Of a stretch of 64,000 nucleotides of DNA, positions 8,454-16,794 are shown one piece after another. The stretch spans positions 1,736,001 through 1,800,000 of the forward strand of contig JBCBSM010000001.1 in NCBI GenBank assembly GCA_039819165.1, read 5' to 3'. A model generated the notes under the pieces. It did no database searches. It was given only the letters and a program-made list of their open reading frames with translations, and was not told where the DNA came from. Source of the DNA: Planctomycetota bacterium (GTDB lineage Bacteria; Planctomycetota; Phycisphaerae; Phycisphaerales; UBA1924). Every line of letters begins with the position of its first letter. Position 1 is the stretch's first letter. The position numbers and the translations under genes were made by a program.

Positions 8454-8525
8454 CCGAAGCCCGCAGATTTGCTCCTGCGCGGGTTCGATAAGCGAGCGTC
8501 GCGGCCGAAGGCCGCGACGGAGCGA
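8454..8525 (-). repeat. Dispersed structured repeat, copy A (downstream of prfA)
   Basis: Read on the minus strand this 72-nt element starts TCGCTCCGTCGCGGCCTTCG and closely matches, across its whole length, the plus-strand element at 48025-48096. It folds into a perfect 10-bp hairpin CGTCGCGGCC-TTC-GGCCGCGACG (8498-8520), followed by a second stem built from CGAACCCGC and GCGGGCTTCG. It begins 11 nt after the prfA stop; a further small hairpin AGCGATC/GATCGCT fills that gap. There is no U-tract, so it is not a standard intrinsic terminator. Confidence 0.75.
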
Positions 8526-8536
8526 TCAAGATCGCT

Positions 8537-9640
8537 CTAGAGCGCCGCGAGCCGCTCGGCGGTCCGCTGCTCGGTGAGGGCCTGCATGATCGGACCCAGG
8601 TCGCCCTCCATCAGCGTCGTGCGGAGGTTGAACTTGGCGTCCAGCCGCTGGTCGGCCACGATGCCGTCCTGGTAGCGGTAGACGCGGACCTTCTCGGACC
8701 GCTCGCCGGTGCCGATCTGTCCCTTGCGGGCGGCGGAACGCTCGGCCTCGGCCTCCCGCAGCTGGCGCTCGTAGAGCCTCGCCATCAGCAGCCGCCGCGC
8801 CTTCTCCCGGTTCTGGTGCTGGCTCTTGCTCTCCTGCATCCGCACCTCGATGCCGGTGGGCGCGTGCACCAGGTGCACCGCGGTGGCCACCTTGTTGACG
8901 TTCTGCCCGCCCGGACCCTGGGCGGTCGTGATGTGCTCGGTCACGTCGTTCGCCCAGTCGACCTTGATCTCGACCTGCTTGGGCTCGGGCAGCACCGCGA
9001 CGGTCGCCGTCGACGTGTGGATGCGGCCCTGGGCCTCGGTCTCGGGCACCCGCTTGACCGAATGCACGCCGGCCTCGAAGCTCAGTTCGGCCCAGACGCC
9101 CTCGCCCTTCACGCCCACGGTGACCGACCGCACGCCCCCGAGGCCGTCGCCGCCGCTGACGTCCATGGCCTCGAAGCTCCAGCTCCGCCGGCCGGCGTAT
9201 TTCTCGTACATCTGCAGCAGGTCGCGGGCCCAGAGCTGCGCTTCGTCGCCCCCGGCTCCGGCCCGCACCTCGAGGATCACCGAGCCCACCAGCTGGTCGT
9301 CGGAGCCGACGAGCGCCCCCTTGACCGCCTCGATCTCCTCGACCGCCTTGGCCTCCAGCTCGGGCAACTCGGCCCGGGCCATCTCGACCAGCTCGGCGTC
9401 GTCGCCGGCATCGATGGCCTGCCGCATCTCGGCCGCTTCGTCCAGCAGCCCGCGGTACCGCTGGTAGCCCTCGGCGACCGGCGCGAGCGCGGCTCGCTTG
9501 ATCGACAGGTCCCGCACCTTCTCGTGGTCCGCCAGCACCTCGGGATCCTGCAGGTCGGACTCAACCCGGCGGAACTGGTCGGCCAGCTCGTCGAGCTTGG
9601 CGCGGACGGCGTCGGGGATGTCGGCGGCGGTGGTGCTCAC
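8537..9640 (-). CDS. prfA: Peptide chain release factor 1
   Basis: A 367-residue class I release factor that reads UAA/UAG stop codons and triggers peptidyl-tRNA hydrolysis. The hydrolysis motif GPGGQNVNKV is present. The codon-reading tripeptide is PET within RVPETEAQGRIHTSTATVAVLPE, fitting the P-x-T class of RF1 and excluding the SPF motif of RF2. The N-terminal helical domain and the SKSQHQNREKA segment are typical. No prmC/hemK methylase gene is adjacent, although it is a common neighbour. The structured repeat copy A follows the stop codon. Confidence 0.96.
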   Translation of the reverse strand: MSTTAADIPDAVRAKLDELADQFRRVESDLQDPEVLADHEKVRDLSIKRAALAPVAEGYQRYRGLLDEAAEMRQAIDAGDDAELVEMARAELPELEAKAVEEIEAVKGALVGSDDQLVGSVILEVRAGAGGDEAQLWARDLLQMYEKYAGRRSWSFEAMDVSGGDGLGGVRSVTVGVKGEGVWAELSFEAGVHSVKRVPETEAQGRIHTSTATVAVLPEPKQVEIKVDWANDVTEHITTAQGPGGQNVNKVATAVHLVHAPTGIEVRMQESKSQHQNREKARRLLMARLYERQLREAEAERSAARKGQIGTGERSEKVRVYRYQDGIVADQRLDAKFNLRTTLMEGDLGPIMQALTEQRTAERLAAL

Positions 9641-9712
9641 GTCGCATTGTTCGCGGCCGGGCGGACCGACGCGAGGGCTCTACGCCGCGGCGGCCCGGGC
9701 GTAACGTTGGCC

Positions 9713-10483
9713 ATGGCCCGCGACGACCTGCACGAGTCCGCCGACATCGTCCGCCACAAGAAGCCCAAGGAGCGGGGCTTCGAGCTCGCCCACGGCGACG
9801 AGGCCCTCATCAACGCCGTCACCGAGCACTTCACCCGGCACATCGGCGAGCCCGAGCACGTCTACCACGAAATGGTCTCCGACCTCATCCACCTCGACGT
9901 GCACTTCATCCCGCCCAGCAACGAGCACCCCTACTACACCGCCTTCACCACCGGCATGGCCGAGCGAGCCATGCAGGCCCCCGAGGGCGCCGAGGAGTTC
10001 ACCCACGCCGAGCTGATGATCAAGCTGCCCGAGACCTGGCGGACCGACTTCACCGACGAGTTCCTCGAGTTGCCCGAGGCCGAGCAGCAGCGGCACTTCT
10101 GGCCCATCGGCGTGATGAAGACCCTGGCCCGCTTCCCCCACGAGTACCAGACCTGGCTCTACTCGGGCCACACCGTGCCCAACGGCGACCCGCCCGCCCC
10201 CTTCGCCGACGACACGCAGATGGCCTGCGCCCTGCTCACCCCGCCGATGATCGAGAGCGAGGACTTCGGCACCGTCGAGCTCGCCGACGGACGACGCGTG
10301 TTCATCCTGCAGCTCTTGCCCATCGGAGCGGGCGAGACCGAGTACAAGCTGCGCAACGGCGTGGAAACGCTCATCGATCTCTTCCAAGAACAGGGCGTGG
10401 GCGACGTGGTGGACCCAGGCCGCCCGGACGTCTCGGGGCTGCGGGCCCGCCGGCGTCGCAAGAAGTTCCTCGGCCTCTTCTAG
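9713..10483 (+). CDS. SUFU (suppressor of fused) domain protein
   Basis: A 256-residue cytosolic protein matching bacterial SUFU-domain proteins: HVYHEMVSDLIHLDVHFI near residues 50-67, a THAELMIKLP strand, the WPIGVMKTLARFPHEYQTWLYSGHTVPNG block in the middle and a C-terminal LLPIGAGETEYKLRNGVETLI. Bacterial SUFU domains are of uncertain function; comparative genomics has linked some to immunity in polymorphic-toxin loci. No toxin, Rhs or YD-repeat gene is adjacent, so that role is not supported here. The start is the ATG at 9713, divergent from prfA; a much longer in-frame extension upstream is antisense to prfA and is discounted. The tail is basic (RARRRRKKFLGLF). Confidence 0.87.
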   Translation: MARDDLHESADIVRHKKPKERGFELAHGDEALINAVTEHFTRHIGEPEHVYHEMVSDLIHLDVHFIPPSNEHPYYTAFTTGMAERAMQAPEGAEEFTHAELMIKLPETWRTDFTDEFLELPEAEQQRHFWPIGVMKTLARFPHEYQTWLYSGHTVPNGDPPAPFADDTQMACALLTPPMIESEDFGTVELADGRRVFILQLLPIGAGETEYKLRNGVETLIDLFQEQGVGDVVDPGRPDVSGLRARRRRKKFLGLF

Positions 10484-10566
10484 GGCGCACCGCCGCCGAC
10501 GCCGCGTACCGCTGCCGGGCGGGGCGGGCGGGCACCGCCGCTACCATTGGCCCCTCGGAGGCCCCC

Positions 10567-11559
10567 GTGACCAACGCCATCTCCATGCGCCACATCCGAA
10601 AGACCTTCGGGCCCAAGGTCGCCGTCGAGGGGCTGGACCTGGCCATCCGCGAGGGCGCGATGGTCGGCATGATCGGCCCCAACGGCGCGGGCAAGAGCAC
10701 CACCATCCGCATGATCATGTCCATCCTCTTCCCGGATTCGGGAGAGCTCCAGGTGCTCGGACGCAAGAGCGCCCTAGAGAGCAAGGACCGCATCGGCTAC
10801 CTGCCCGAGGAACGCGGCGTCTACCGCAAGATGAAGGTCCGCGGCTTCCTCAAGTACGTGGGCAAGCTCAAGGGCGTCCGCGAGCCCGAGCTCGGCCAGC
10901 GCGTGCAGCACTGGCTCGATCGCGTGGGCCTCGCCGACGCCGCCGACAAGAAGTGCGAGGAGCTCAGCAAGGGCATGCAGCAGAAGGTGCAGTTCATCGC
11001 CGCCGTGCTGCACGAGCCCGAACTGCTGATCCTCGACGAGCCCTTCAGCGGCCTGGACCCGGTCAATCTCCGGCTGCTGCAGGACCTGATGACCGAGCAG
11101 CACCGGGCGGGCAGGACCGTGGTGCTCTGCACGCACGTGATGTTCCAGGCCGAGCAAATGTGCGACGAGATCGTGATGATCCATGACGGCCGCAAGGTGC
11201 TGGACGCGTCGATGGCCGAGATCCGCGCTCAGCACGAGCCCAACGCCGTGGTGTTCGAACCCGTGAATGGGTCCAACGCCGAGGCCGCCGCCCGGGCCAT
11301 CCCCGGCGTGCAGGCCGTCACGCAGACCCGCGAGGGCTGGATGGCCTACACCGATCCCGAGGCGCTGCCCGCGCACGACGCCGTCCGCGCCATCGCGGCC
11401 GCCATCGACGTGCGGAGCGTGGCCGCCAAGCGGGTGACGCTCGAGGACGTGTTCGTCGAGATCGTCGCCGGCGGCGACGCCGAGGACCGAGACGAGATCC
11501 GCCAGCGGCTGCACGAGCCGGCGCAGGCGAGCGAGCAACCGGAGGCCGCCGGCACGTGA
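10567..11559 (+). CDS. ABC transporter ATP-binding protein (NatA-like)
   Basis: A 330-residue ATPase of an ABC-2 exporter. Walker A is GPNGAGKST, the signature LSKGMQQKVQFIA, Walker B LLILDEPFSGLDP, and the switch histidine is in CTHVMFQAEQM. After the ~215-residue ATPase core there is a C-terminal domain of about 110 residues of the kind seen in NatA/ABC-2 proteins that ends in a charged tail. The start is a GTG with GGAGG 8 nt upstream. The stop overlaps the permease start by 4 nt (GTGA), showing translational coupling. The substrate is unknown; the NatAB resemblance suggests Na+ or small-molecule extrusion but this is inference. Confidence 0.93.
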   Translation: MTNAISMRHIRKTFGPKVAVEGLDLAIREGAMVGMIGPNGAGKSTTIRMIMSILFPDSGELQVLGRKSALESKDRIGYLPEERGVYRKMKVRGFLKYVGKLKGVREPELGQRVQHWLDRVGLADAADKKCEELSKGMQQKVQFIAAVLHEPELLILDEPFSGLDPVNLRLLQDLMTEQHRAGRTVVLCTHVMFQAEQMCDEIVMIHDGRKVLDASMAEIRAQHEPNAVVFEPVNGSNAEAAARAIPGVQAVTQTREGWMAYTDPEALPAHDAVRAIAAAIDVRSVAAKRVTLEDVFVEIVAGGDAEDRDEIRQRLHEPAQASEQPEAAGT

Positions 11560-12932
11560 CACGCATCCTCAACATCGCCGCCCGCGAGTACGCCTCCACC
11601 GTGATCACCAAGGCCTTCCTGATCGGCGCCGTGGTCGTGCCGGCCATCTTCGCCGCCGCCATCCCGGTGGTCGGCTGGATCATCAGCCAGCAGGAGGCGC
11701 CGGCCATCAAGGGCGTGGTCGCCGTGATCGATCCCACGGGCGAGGTCGCCCCCCGGCTGGCCGAGTATCTCGCCCCCGAGGCCATCGCCGAGCGCCGCGG
11801 CGACTTCATCGAGCAGGCCCCGATCTCCACGCCGCAGGTGCCCGAGGCCGGCCAGGAGCAGGTCGATCGCGCCCTCGACCTCGTCCTGGGCGAGGTCCCC
11901 ACGCTCACCGTCGAGACGCTGCCGAGCGGGACCGACCCCGAGGCCGCCAAGGCCCGCATCCTGGAGGGCCAGAAGGACGACCCGACCGCGACCATCGCCG
12001 TCGCGATCATCGACGCCGACGCGCTGGTCAAGCCCGACGAGCAGGAGTCCTTCGGCGGCTACGCGCTCTCGACCAGGCCCAAGCTCGACGACCGCATCAC
12101 CGACGAGATCGAGGGCGGCCTCCGCCGGACGATCCGCGATGCGCGGTACGAGGCCAACGGCTTCAGCCGCGAGGTGATCGGCGCCCTGGTCAACGTCGAT
12201 GCACCCCGCACGACCGAGATCACCGAGGAGGGCGAGCGAGAGTCCAGCGAGGTCTTCAGCTTCATCCTGCCCATCGTCATGATGATGCTGGTGCTCGGCG
12301 CCGTGTTCACCGGCGGCCAGTACCTGCTCACGACGACGATCGAGGAGAAGTCCAACCGCGTGGTCGAGGTGCTGCTCAGCGCCGTCTCGCCCATGCAGCT
12401 GATGGCCGGCAAGATCCTGGGCCAGATGTGCGTCGGGCTGACGATGCTGCTGATCTACTCGGGCGTGGGCATCGCGGCGCTCATCGCCTTCAGCCTGAGC
12501 TACCTCGTCGAGCCGCTGGTGCTGGTGTACATGTTCCTGTTCTTCCTGGCGGGCTACGGCATGATCGCCAGCCTGATGGCCGCCGCCGGCGCCGCTGTGA
12601 ACGACCTCCGCGAGGCCCAGGCCTTCATGACGCCCATCATGATGGTGATGATGGTCCCCTACCTTGCGATGCTCATCATCCCGCGGAACCCCAACTCCAC
12701 CCTCGCGGTGGTCATGAGCTTCCTGCCGCCCATCAATCCCTTCATCATGATGCTGCGGATCGCCAGCAACGATCCGCCGCCCCTCTGGCAGATCCTCGCG
12801 GCCCTGGTCGTCGCCTTCGCCGGCGCCGCCGCCGCCATGTGGCTGGCCGCCAAGGTCTTCCGCGTCGGTCTGCTCATGTTCGGCAAGCCGCCGGACTTCA
12901 AGACGCTCATCCGCTGGGTGCGGATGGCGTGA
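11556..12932 (+). CDS. ABC-2 type transporter permease (NatB-like)
   Basis: A 458-residue membrane partner of the preceding ATPase. One helix near residues 20-45 is followed by a large extracytoplasmic domain (about residues 50-235), then a cluster of about five helices (FILPIVMMMLVLGAVFTGGQYLL onward) with the EEKSNRVVEVLLSAVSPMQLMAGKI coupling segment typical of ABC-2 permeases. The overall layout matches NatB-type permeases. Its GTG start overlaps the ATPase stop, and its own stop overlaps the next gene's GTG by 4 nt, so all three are translated as a coupled unit. Confidence 0.92.
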   Translation: MTRILNIAAREYASTVITKAFLIGAVVVPAIFAAAIPVVGWIISQQEAPAIKGVVAVIDPTGEVAPRLAEYLAPEAIAERRGDFIEQAPISTPQVPEAGQEQVDRALDLVLGEVPTLTVETLPSGTDPEAAKARILEGQKDDPTATIAVAIIDADALVKPDEQESFGGYALSTRPKLDDRITDEIEGGLRRTIRDARYEANGFSREVIGALVNVDAPRTTEITEEGERESSEVFSFILPIVMMMLVLGAVFTGGQYLLTTTIEEKSNRVVEVLLSAVSPMQLMAGKILGQMCVGLTMLLIYSGVGIAALIAFSLSYLVEPLVLVYMFLFFLAGYGMIASLMAAAGAAVNDLREAQAFMTPIMMVMMVPYLAMLIIPRNPNSTLAVVMSFLPPINPFIMMLRIASNDPPPLWQILAALVVAFAGAAAAMWLAAKVFRVGLLMFGKPPDFKTLIRWVRMA

Positions 12933-13738
12933 CCGACAGCCGCGCCGCGCCCTCGGCCCAGGACCTCTACGAGCTCTGCGTGCAGAGCCCACCCGAGGTC
13001 GTCCGGCTGCTGCGGGCGATCCACGGCGGCGAACCCAAGATCCTCGGCGAGGACTTCGCCGGCAGCGGCGCCATCAGCCGCGCATGGGTCACGCAGAGCG
13101 AGACCCACATCGCCACGGCGGTCGATCGCGACGCCGGCGCGCTCGCCCGCTGCGATGGCGTTCCACGCCTCACTCCCATCGCCGGCGACGCCCTGGACGC
13201 CGACGCCCAAGCCGACGCCATCTGGGTGGGCAACTTCTCGATCGGCTACCACCACGACCGCGCGCAGCTCGTGCGGTACCTGGCCAACGCCCGCGCGAGA
13301 TTGCACAAGGGCGGCGTCTTCGTCTGCGATACCTACGGCGGCGAGACGGCCTTCCTGACCGGCGAGGTCCACCGATTCCACCCGCTGCCCGAGCACTTGT
13401 CACCCGACGGCACCGGCGGCTGGCGCATCCGCTACACCTGGGAGCAGCGCGAGGCCGACCCGCTCACGGGCATGGTCACCGACGTGCTGCACTTCCGCCT
13501 CGAGCGTGCGGGCGTAATCGACATGGAATTCCCCGACGCCTTCGTTTATCGCTGGCGGCTGTGGAGCGTGCCCGAGCTGCGGGACGCGATGCGCGAGGCG
13601 GGCCTGACCCGGACCGCCGTGTACGCCCAGCTGCCCGACGCCGAGGACGACGACGGCACGCCCTACATCCGGCCGATCGAGGACGCGAGCGAGCTGGACG
13701 ACAGCTTCATCGTGTGCGTGGCCGGCCGCGTGCCGTAG
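12929..13738 (+). CDS. Class I SAM-dependent methyltransferase
   Basis: 269 residues from a GTG that overlaps the permease stop by 4 nt. Motif I is a variant, LGEDFAGSGAISRAW, followed by an acidic-loop strand ATAVDRDAGALARC and AIWVGNFSIGYHHDR at the post-motif II position, then LHKGGVFVCDTYGGE, all in Rossmann-fold methyltransferase order. The substrate is unknown. A fixed, overlapping position behind an exporter is suggestive of modification of the exported compound or of the transporter, but other members would be needed to show that. A longer in-frame ORF opening at 12428 inside the permease is a shadow. Confidence 0.85.
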   Translation: MTDSRAAPSAQDLYELCVQSPPEVVRLLRAIHGGEPKILGEDFAGSGAISRAWVTQSETHIATAVDRDAGALARCDGVPRLTPIAGDALDADAQADAIWVGNFSIGYHHDRAQLVRYLANARARLHKGGVFVCDTYGGETAFLTGEVHRFHPLPEHLSPDGTGGWRIRYTWEQREADPLTGMVTDVLHFRLERAGVIDMEFPDAFVYRWRLWSVPELRDAMREAGLTRTAVYAQLPDAEDDDGTPYIRPIEDASELDDSFIVCVAGRVP

Positions 13739-13813
13739 CGCACGTGGCGGCTCAACGCTGCGGCGTAGCATCCCATTCGGCCACCAGTACGCGTATGACT
13801 CGGAGACGCCCGC

Positions 13814-15085
13814 ATGCATCGCCCGCTCGCCACCCTTGCCGCACTCGCCTCGACGGCCTCTCTCGCCGCCGCCCAGTCGAGCATCGCCAACGCCCTGGCC
13901 AGCAGCGATCCGCTGGTGCGGACCTACGACGCACACGTGACCACGCTGGCCAATCCGGCCATGGGCGGACGCCTGCCGGGCAGCCAGGGCATGGAATGGG
14001 CCAAGCAGTACGTCGAGCACTACTTCGAGGCCGCGGGCCTCGAGCCCGCCTTCGGCTCGGGTGAGCCCTCCTGGCGGCAGCCCTTCCCGCTGGGCCGGAT
14101 CACCGCCGAGAACGTCGGCGGCGTGCTGCCCGGCGTAGGGGAGTTGGCCGACGAGTACGTCGTCGTCGGCGCCCACCTCGATCATCTGGGCACGGGCCTC
14201 TTCGGCTCGCGGGGCACCGTGGGCATGCTGCACCCCGGCGCCGACGACAACGCCTCGGGCGTGGCGGGCATCCTGGTGCTGGCCGAGATGCTGGCCGCCG
14301 ATTTCGCCGACGACACCGCCGACCGCCGCGGCGTGCTGTTCCTGGCCTTCAGCGGCGAGGAATCGGGCCTGCACGGCGCAAACTACTACGTCGACAATCC
14401 CATCGCCGCCGCCGACAAGCACGCGCTCATGATCAACTTCGACATGATCGGCCGCATCCAGGGCGGCGGCGTCTCGGTCTCGGGTGCGCAGTCGGGCGAG
14501 GGGTTGCGGAACTTGCTCGAGCCCATCTTCGAGGAGTCGGACCTCACCGAGACCATCGAGGGCACCACCATCGCCGCCAGCGACCACTGGTCGTTCTACG
14601 CCGCGGGCATCCCGGTGCTCTTCGGCTCCGCGTCGTCGATCAACCCCGACTACCACACCGAGGACGACGTGTCCTGGAAGATCAACCGCGTCGATGCGGT
14701 GCGGGCGATGCGGGTGTTCGCCGACGTGATCGAGGCCGCCGCCACGCACGCCGACGGCTTCGAGTTCGTGCGATCCGATCCGCAACGCAGCGGGCCATCG
14801 ATGGCCGACATCCGCGTGCGCTTCGGCATCCGTCCGGGCGCGTACGGCGACGGCGAGTCGGGCGTGGCGGTCGGCGGCGTATCGCCCGACACCTCGGCCG
14901 AGGCCGCGGGCCTGCGAGAGGGCGACGTCCTGATCGCCTGGGACGGGGAGGAGATCGGCGACATCCGCGGCTGGATGGGCATGCTCGCGCGGCACGACCC
15001 CGGCGACGTCGTCGTCGTGACCATCCTGCGCGACGGCGATCGGCAGGACATCGAGGTCACCCTGCAGGGCAAGAGCGGCAACTAA
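13814..15085 (+). CDS. Secreted M28-family metallopeptidase with C-terminal PDZ domain
   Basis: A 423-residue exported aminopeptidase-like enzyme. A signal peptide (MHRPLATLAALASTASLAAAQ) precedes the catalytic domain. The two-zinc site is readable in order: VVGAHLDHLG (His), PGADDNASG (Asp), FSGEESGLHG (Glu-Glu), INFDMIGR (Asp) and NPDYHTEDD (His). Residues from about 335 form a PDZ domain (GVAVGGVSPDTSAEAAGLREGDVLIAWDGEEI), an arrangement found in several bacterial M28 proteins where PDZ may guide substrate choice. It is a single gene with its own ATG, 75 nt after the methyltransferase gene. Confidence 0.93.
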   Translation: MHRPLATLAALASTASLAAAQSSIANALASSDPLVRTYDAHVTTLANPAMGGRLPGSQGMEWAKQYVEHYFEAAGLEPAFGSGEPSWRQPFPLGRITAENVGGVLPGVGELADEYVVVGAHLDHLGTGLFGSRGTVGMLHPGADDNASGVAGILVLAEMLAADFADDTADRRGVLFLAFSGEESGLHGANYYVDNPIAAADKHALMINFDMIGRIQGGGVSVSGAQSGEGLRNLLEPIFEESDLTETIEGTTIAASDHWSFYAAGIPVLFGSASSINPDYHTEDDVSWKINRVDAVRAMRVFADVIEAAATHADGFEFVRSDPQRSGPSMADIRVRFGIRPGAYGDGESGVAVGGVSPDTSAEAAGLREGDVLIAWDGEEIGDIRGWMGMLARHDPGDVVVVTILRDGDRQDIEVTLQGKSGN

Positions 15086-15196
15086 CCGCACGCGGCGCCC
15101 GGCGGGCGTCGCCGCTCGCGACGCGCACGTCGATCCGCCGCTCGACGCTGCGCGGACGCTCCGCTAACCTGAGAGCCGCGCGGTGTTCCGGTTCTT

Positions 15197-15211
15197 GAGA
15201 AGGCTCTTCTC
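15197..15211. promoter_or_regulatory. Inverted repeat upstream of the ZIP transporter
   Basis: GAGAAG-GCT-CTTCTC is a perfect 6-3-6 palindrome ending 23 nt before the GTG start of the ZIP gene. It could be an operator for a metal-responsive regulator or an RNA hairpin in the leader; no regulator gene lies beside it to decide. Confidence 0.35.
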
Positions 15212-15234
15212 GACCGTGCAGGCCTGGAGCACGC

Positions 15235-16050
15235 GTGCCCGAGTCCTCCTCCACGCTGGCCGAGCAGATCGCCTGGCTCCTGGGCGGCGGGCTGCTGATG
15301 GCGGCGATCGCGCTCGTCGGCAGCGTCACGCTGCTGCTCAAGCCCGAGCGGCTGCGGAAGCTGCTGCCGGCGATGATCGGCCTGGCCGCGGGCAGCCTGC
15401 TCGCCGGCGGCGCCCTGCACATGCTGCCCGCGGGCCTCGAGCACGCCGGCGTCCACGCCACCATGCTGTGGTTCCTGCTGGGCTTCCTGGTGTTCATGGC
15501 CGTCGAGGCCGTGCTGCGGTCCAGCGTGCACGCCGCCGCCAAGCCCCAGGTGCCGTTGATCCTGATCGGCGACGGGCTGCACAACCTGATCGGCGGGGTC
15601 TCGGTGGGCGCTGCGTTCTTGATCGATCCGAAGCTGGGCATCGCCGCCTGGATCGCCGCCGCCGCCCACGAGGCGCCCCAGGAGATCGGCGACTTCGGCG
15701 TGCTGGTCGACGGCGGGCTGCGGCCCCGCCACGCGCTGCTGGCCAACTTCGTGTCGGCACTGCTCTTTCCCGTCGGGGCGCTGCTCAGCCTGCTAGCGAA
15801 CGACCTGGGCACCATCCTGCCGGCGCTCGTTGCCTTCGGCGCGGGCAACTTCGTCTACATCGCCGCCGTCGACCTGCTGCCCGACGTCCTCCGCGATCCC
15901 GACAACCGAAGGCGGATGCAGGCGCTCGTCGCCTTCTTCGTCGGCGCGGGCCTGCTGGCGTTGATCCCCCACGCCCACGGCACCGAGCACGGCACGCCGC
16001 ACGCCGACGAAGAGCACGCGCACGACCCGCACGCCGGCCACAACCACTAG
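15235..16050 (+). CDS. ZIP-family divalent metal transporter
   Basis: A 271-residue, roughly eight-helix membrane protein. The metal-binding helices are recognisable: IGDGLHNLIGGVSVG (helix IV, His-Asn) and AAHEAPQEIGDFG (helix V, HExxxE). The C-terminus is a His-rich tail, with HAHGTEHGTPHADEEHAHD and HAGHNH, fitting zinc or iron handling. ZIP proteins bring Zn2+, Fe2+ or Mn2+ into the cytoplasm. The start is a GTG with TGGAG 7 nt upstream. Its last 4 nt overlap the end of the DUF2071 gene on the other strand. Confidence 0.92.
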   Translation: MPESSSTLAEQIAWLLGGGLLMAAIALVGSVTLLLKPERLRKLLPAMIGLAAGSLLAGGALHMLPAGLEHAGVHATMLWFLLGFLVFMAVEAVLRSSVHAAAKPQVPLILIGDGLHNLIGGVSVGAAFLIDPKLGIAAWIAAAAHEAPQEIGDFGVLVDGGLRPRHALLANFVSALLFPVGALLSLLANDLGTILPALVAFGAGNFVYIAAVDLLPDVLRDPDNRRRMQALVAFFVGAGLLALIPHAHGTEHGTPHADEEHAHDPHAGHNH

Positions 16051-16793
16051 TCCACGGACACGCGTCCGGGCAGCCACGCCCGCACCGCCAGTTCGTGGGC
16101 GTAGTGCAAGAGCGGCGGCGTTCCGGGCAGCGGCACGCCGATGGGGTCGGCCATCGTGTTCGCGCGGATCTCGCACTCGGCCGGGGCCAGCGGCCACGGG
16201 CCGTGATCGATCTCGCCCTTCCACACCCTGGGATGCTCGCGCGGAGTGAGATCCGACGCGAAGAGCCGATAGCGATCGGTCAGGAACGCCTCGAGCGAGC
16301 CGGGAGCCGCGGGCCGGGGCTCGCCCATCGGCGCGTAGCGCACGTCGAGCTCGGCCGGGCCGCCCCGCGCATCGGTCCGCGTGGAGCGGTACTCGATGGC
16401 GCCCGCGCGCTCGCTGAGCCGCATCGCCGCCATCAGGTAGTTCAGGTGGAAGACGCGGCGGGCCGCCTCGACGCCGAGGCGGTGCGCGGCATCGAGGCCG
16501 AAGAACCACACGCCCGCGAAGTCGCCGTGCCGCACGTAGGTCCGGACGTTGAGCTCGTGGAAGGCCGACAGCCCCGGCACGGCGGGCGTGCATCGGGCCC
16601 GCACCCCCGCCATCGTGAAGGGCACGATGCCCAGCCAGGCCGTCCCGTCGCAGGTCTCGATCTCCAGGGCGTCGGGTACGTGCGGCCGCAGTGCGTCGGC
16701 GGGCACGGGCCAGTGCATGAACAGCAGCCGCTCCCACCGCATGGCCATCGCCCAGGGGGCGCGGGGCGGCGGGTAGGGCCGGTGGCCTGCCAC
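16047..16793 (-). CDS. DUF2071 (YqjF-like) protein
   Basis: A 248-residue soluble protein. The N-terminal MRWERLLFMHWPVPADALRPHVPD and the following IETCDGTAWLGIVPFTMAGVR are hallmark blocks of DUF2071, as are FHELNVRTYVR and GVWFFGLDA. The family has no proven function; the fold is related to acetoacetate-decarboxylase-like beta-cones. ATG at 16793 gives a full-length product, though MAMRWER eleven residues or so downstream could also serve. It follows the metallo-beta-lactamase-fold gene with essentially no gap, so the two are probably co-transcribed from the tRNA side. Confidence 0.85.
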   Translation of the reverse strand: MAGHRPYPPPRAPWAMAMRWERLLFMHWPVPADALRPHVPDALEIETCDGTAWLGIVPFTMAGVRARCTPAVPGLSAFHELNVRTYVRHGDFAGVWFFGLDAAHRLGVEAARRVFHLNYLMAAMRLSERAGAIEYRSTRTDARGGPAELDVRYAPMGEPRPAAPGSLEAFLTDRYRLFASDLTPREHPRVWKGEIDHGPWPLAPAECEIRANTMADPIGVPLPGTPPLLHYAHELAVRAWLPGRVSVD

Positions 16794-16794
16794 G

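Noticed and set aside
8526-8536. Intrinsic terminator directly after prfA
   Set aside because: A small AGCGATC/GATCGCT hairpin exists but no U-tract follows it or the next hairpin.
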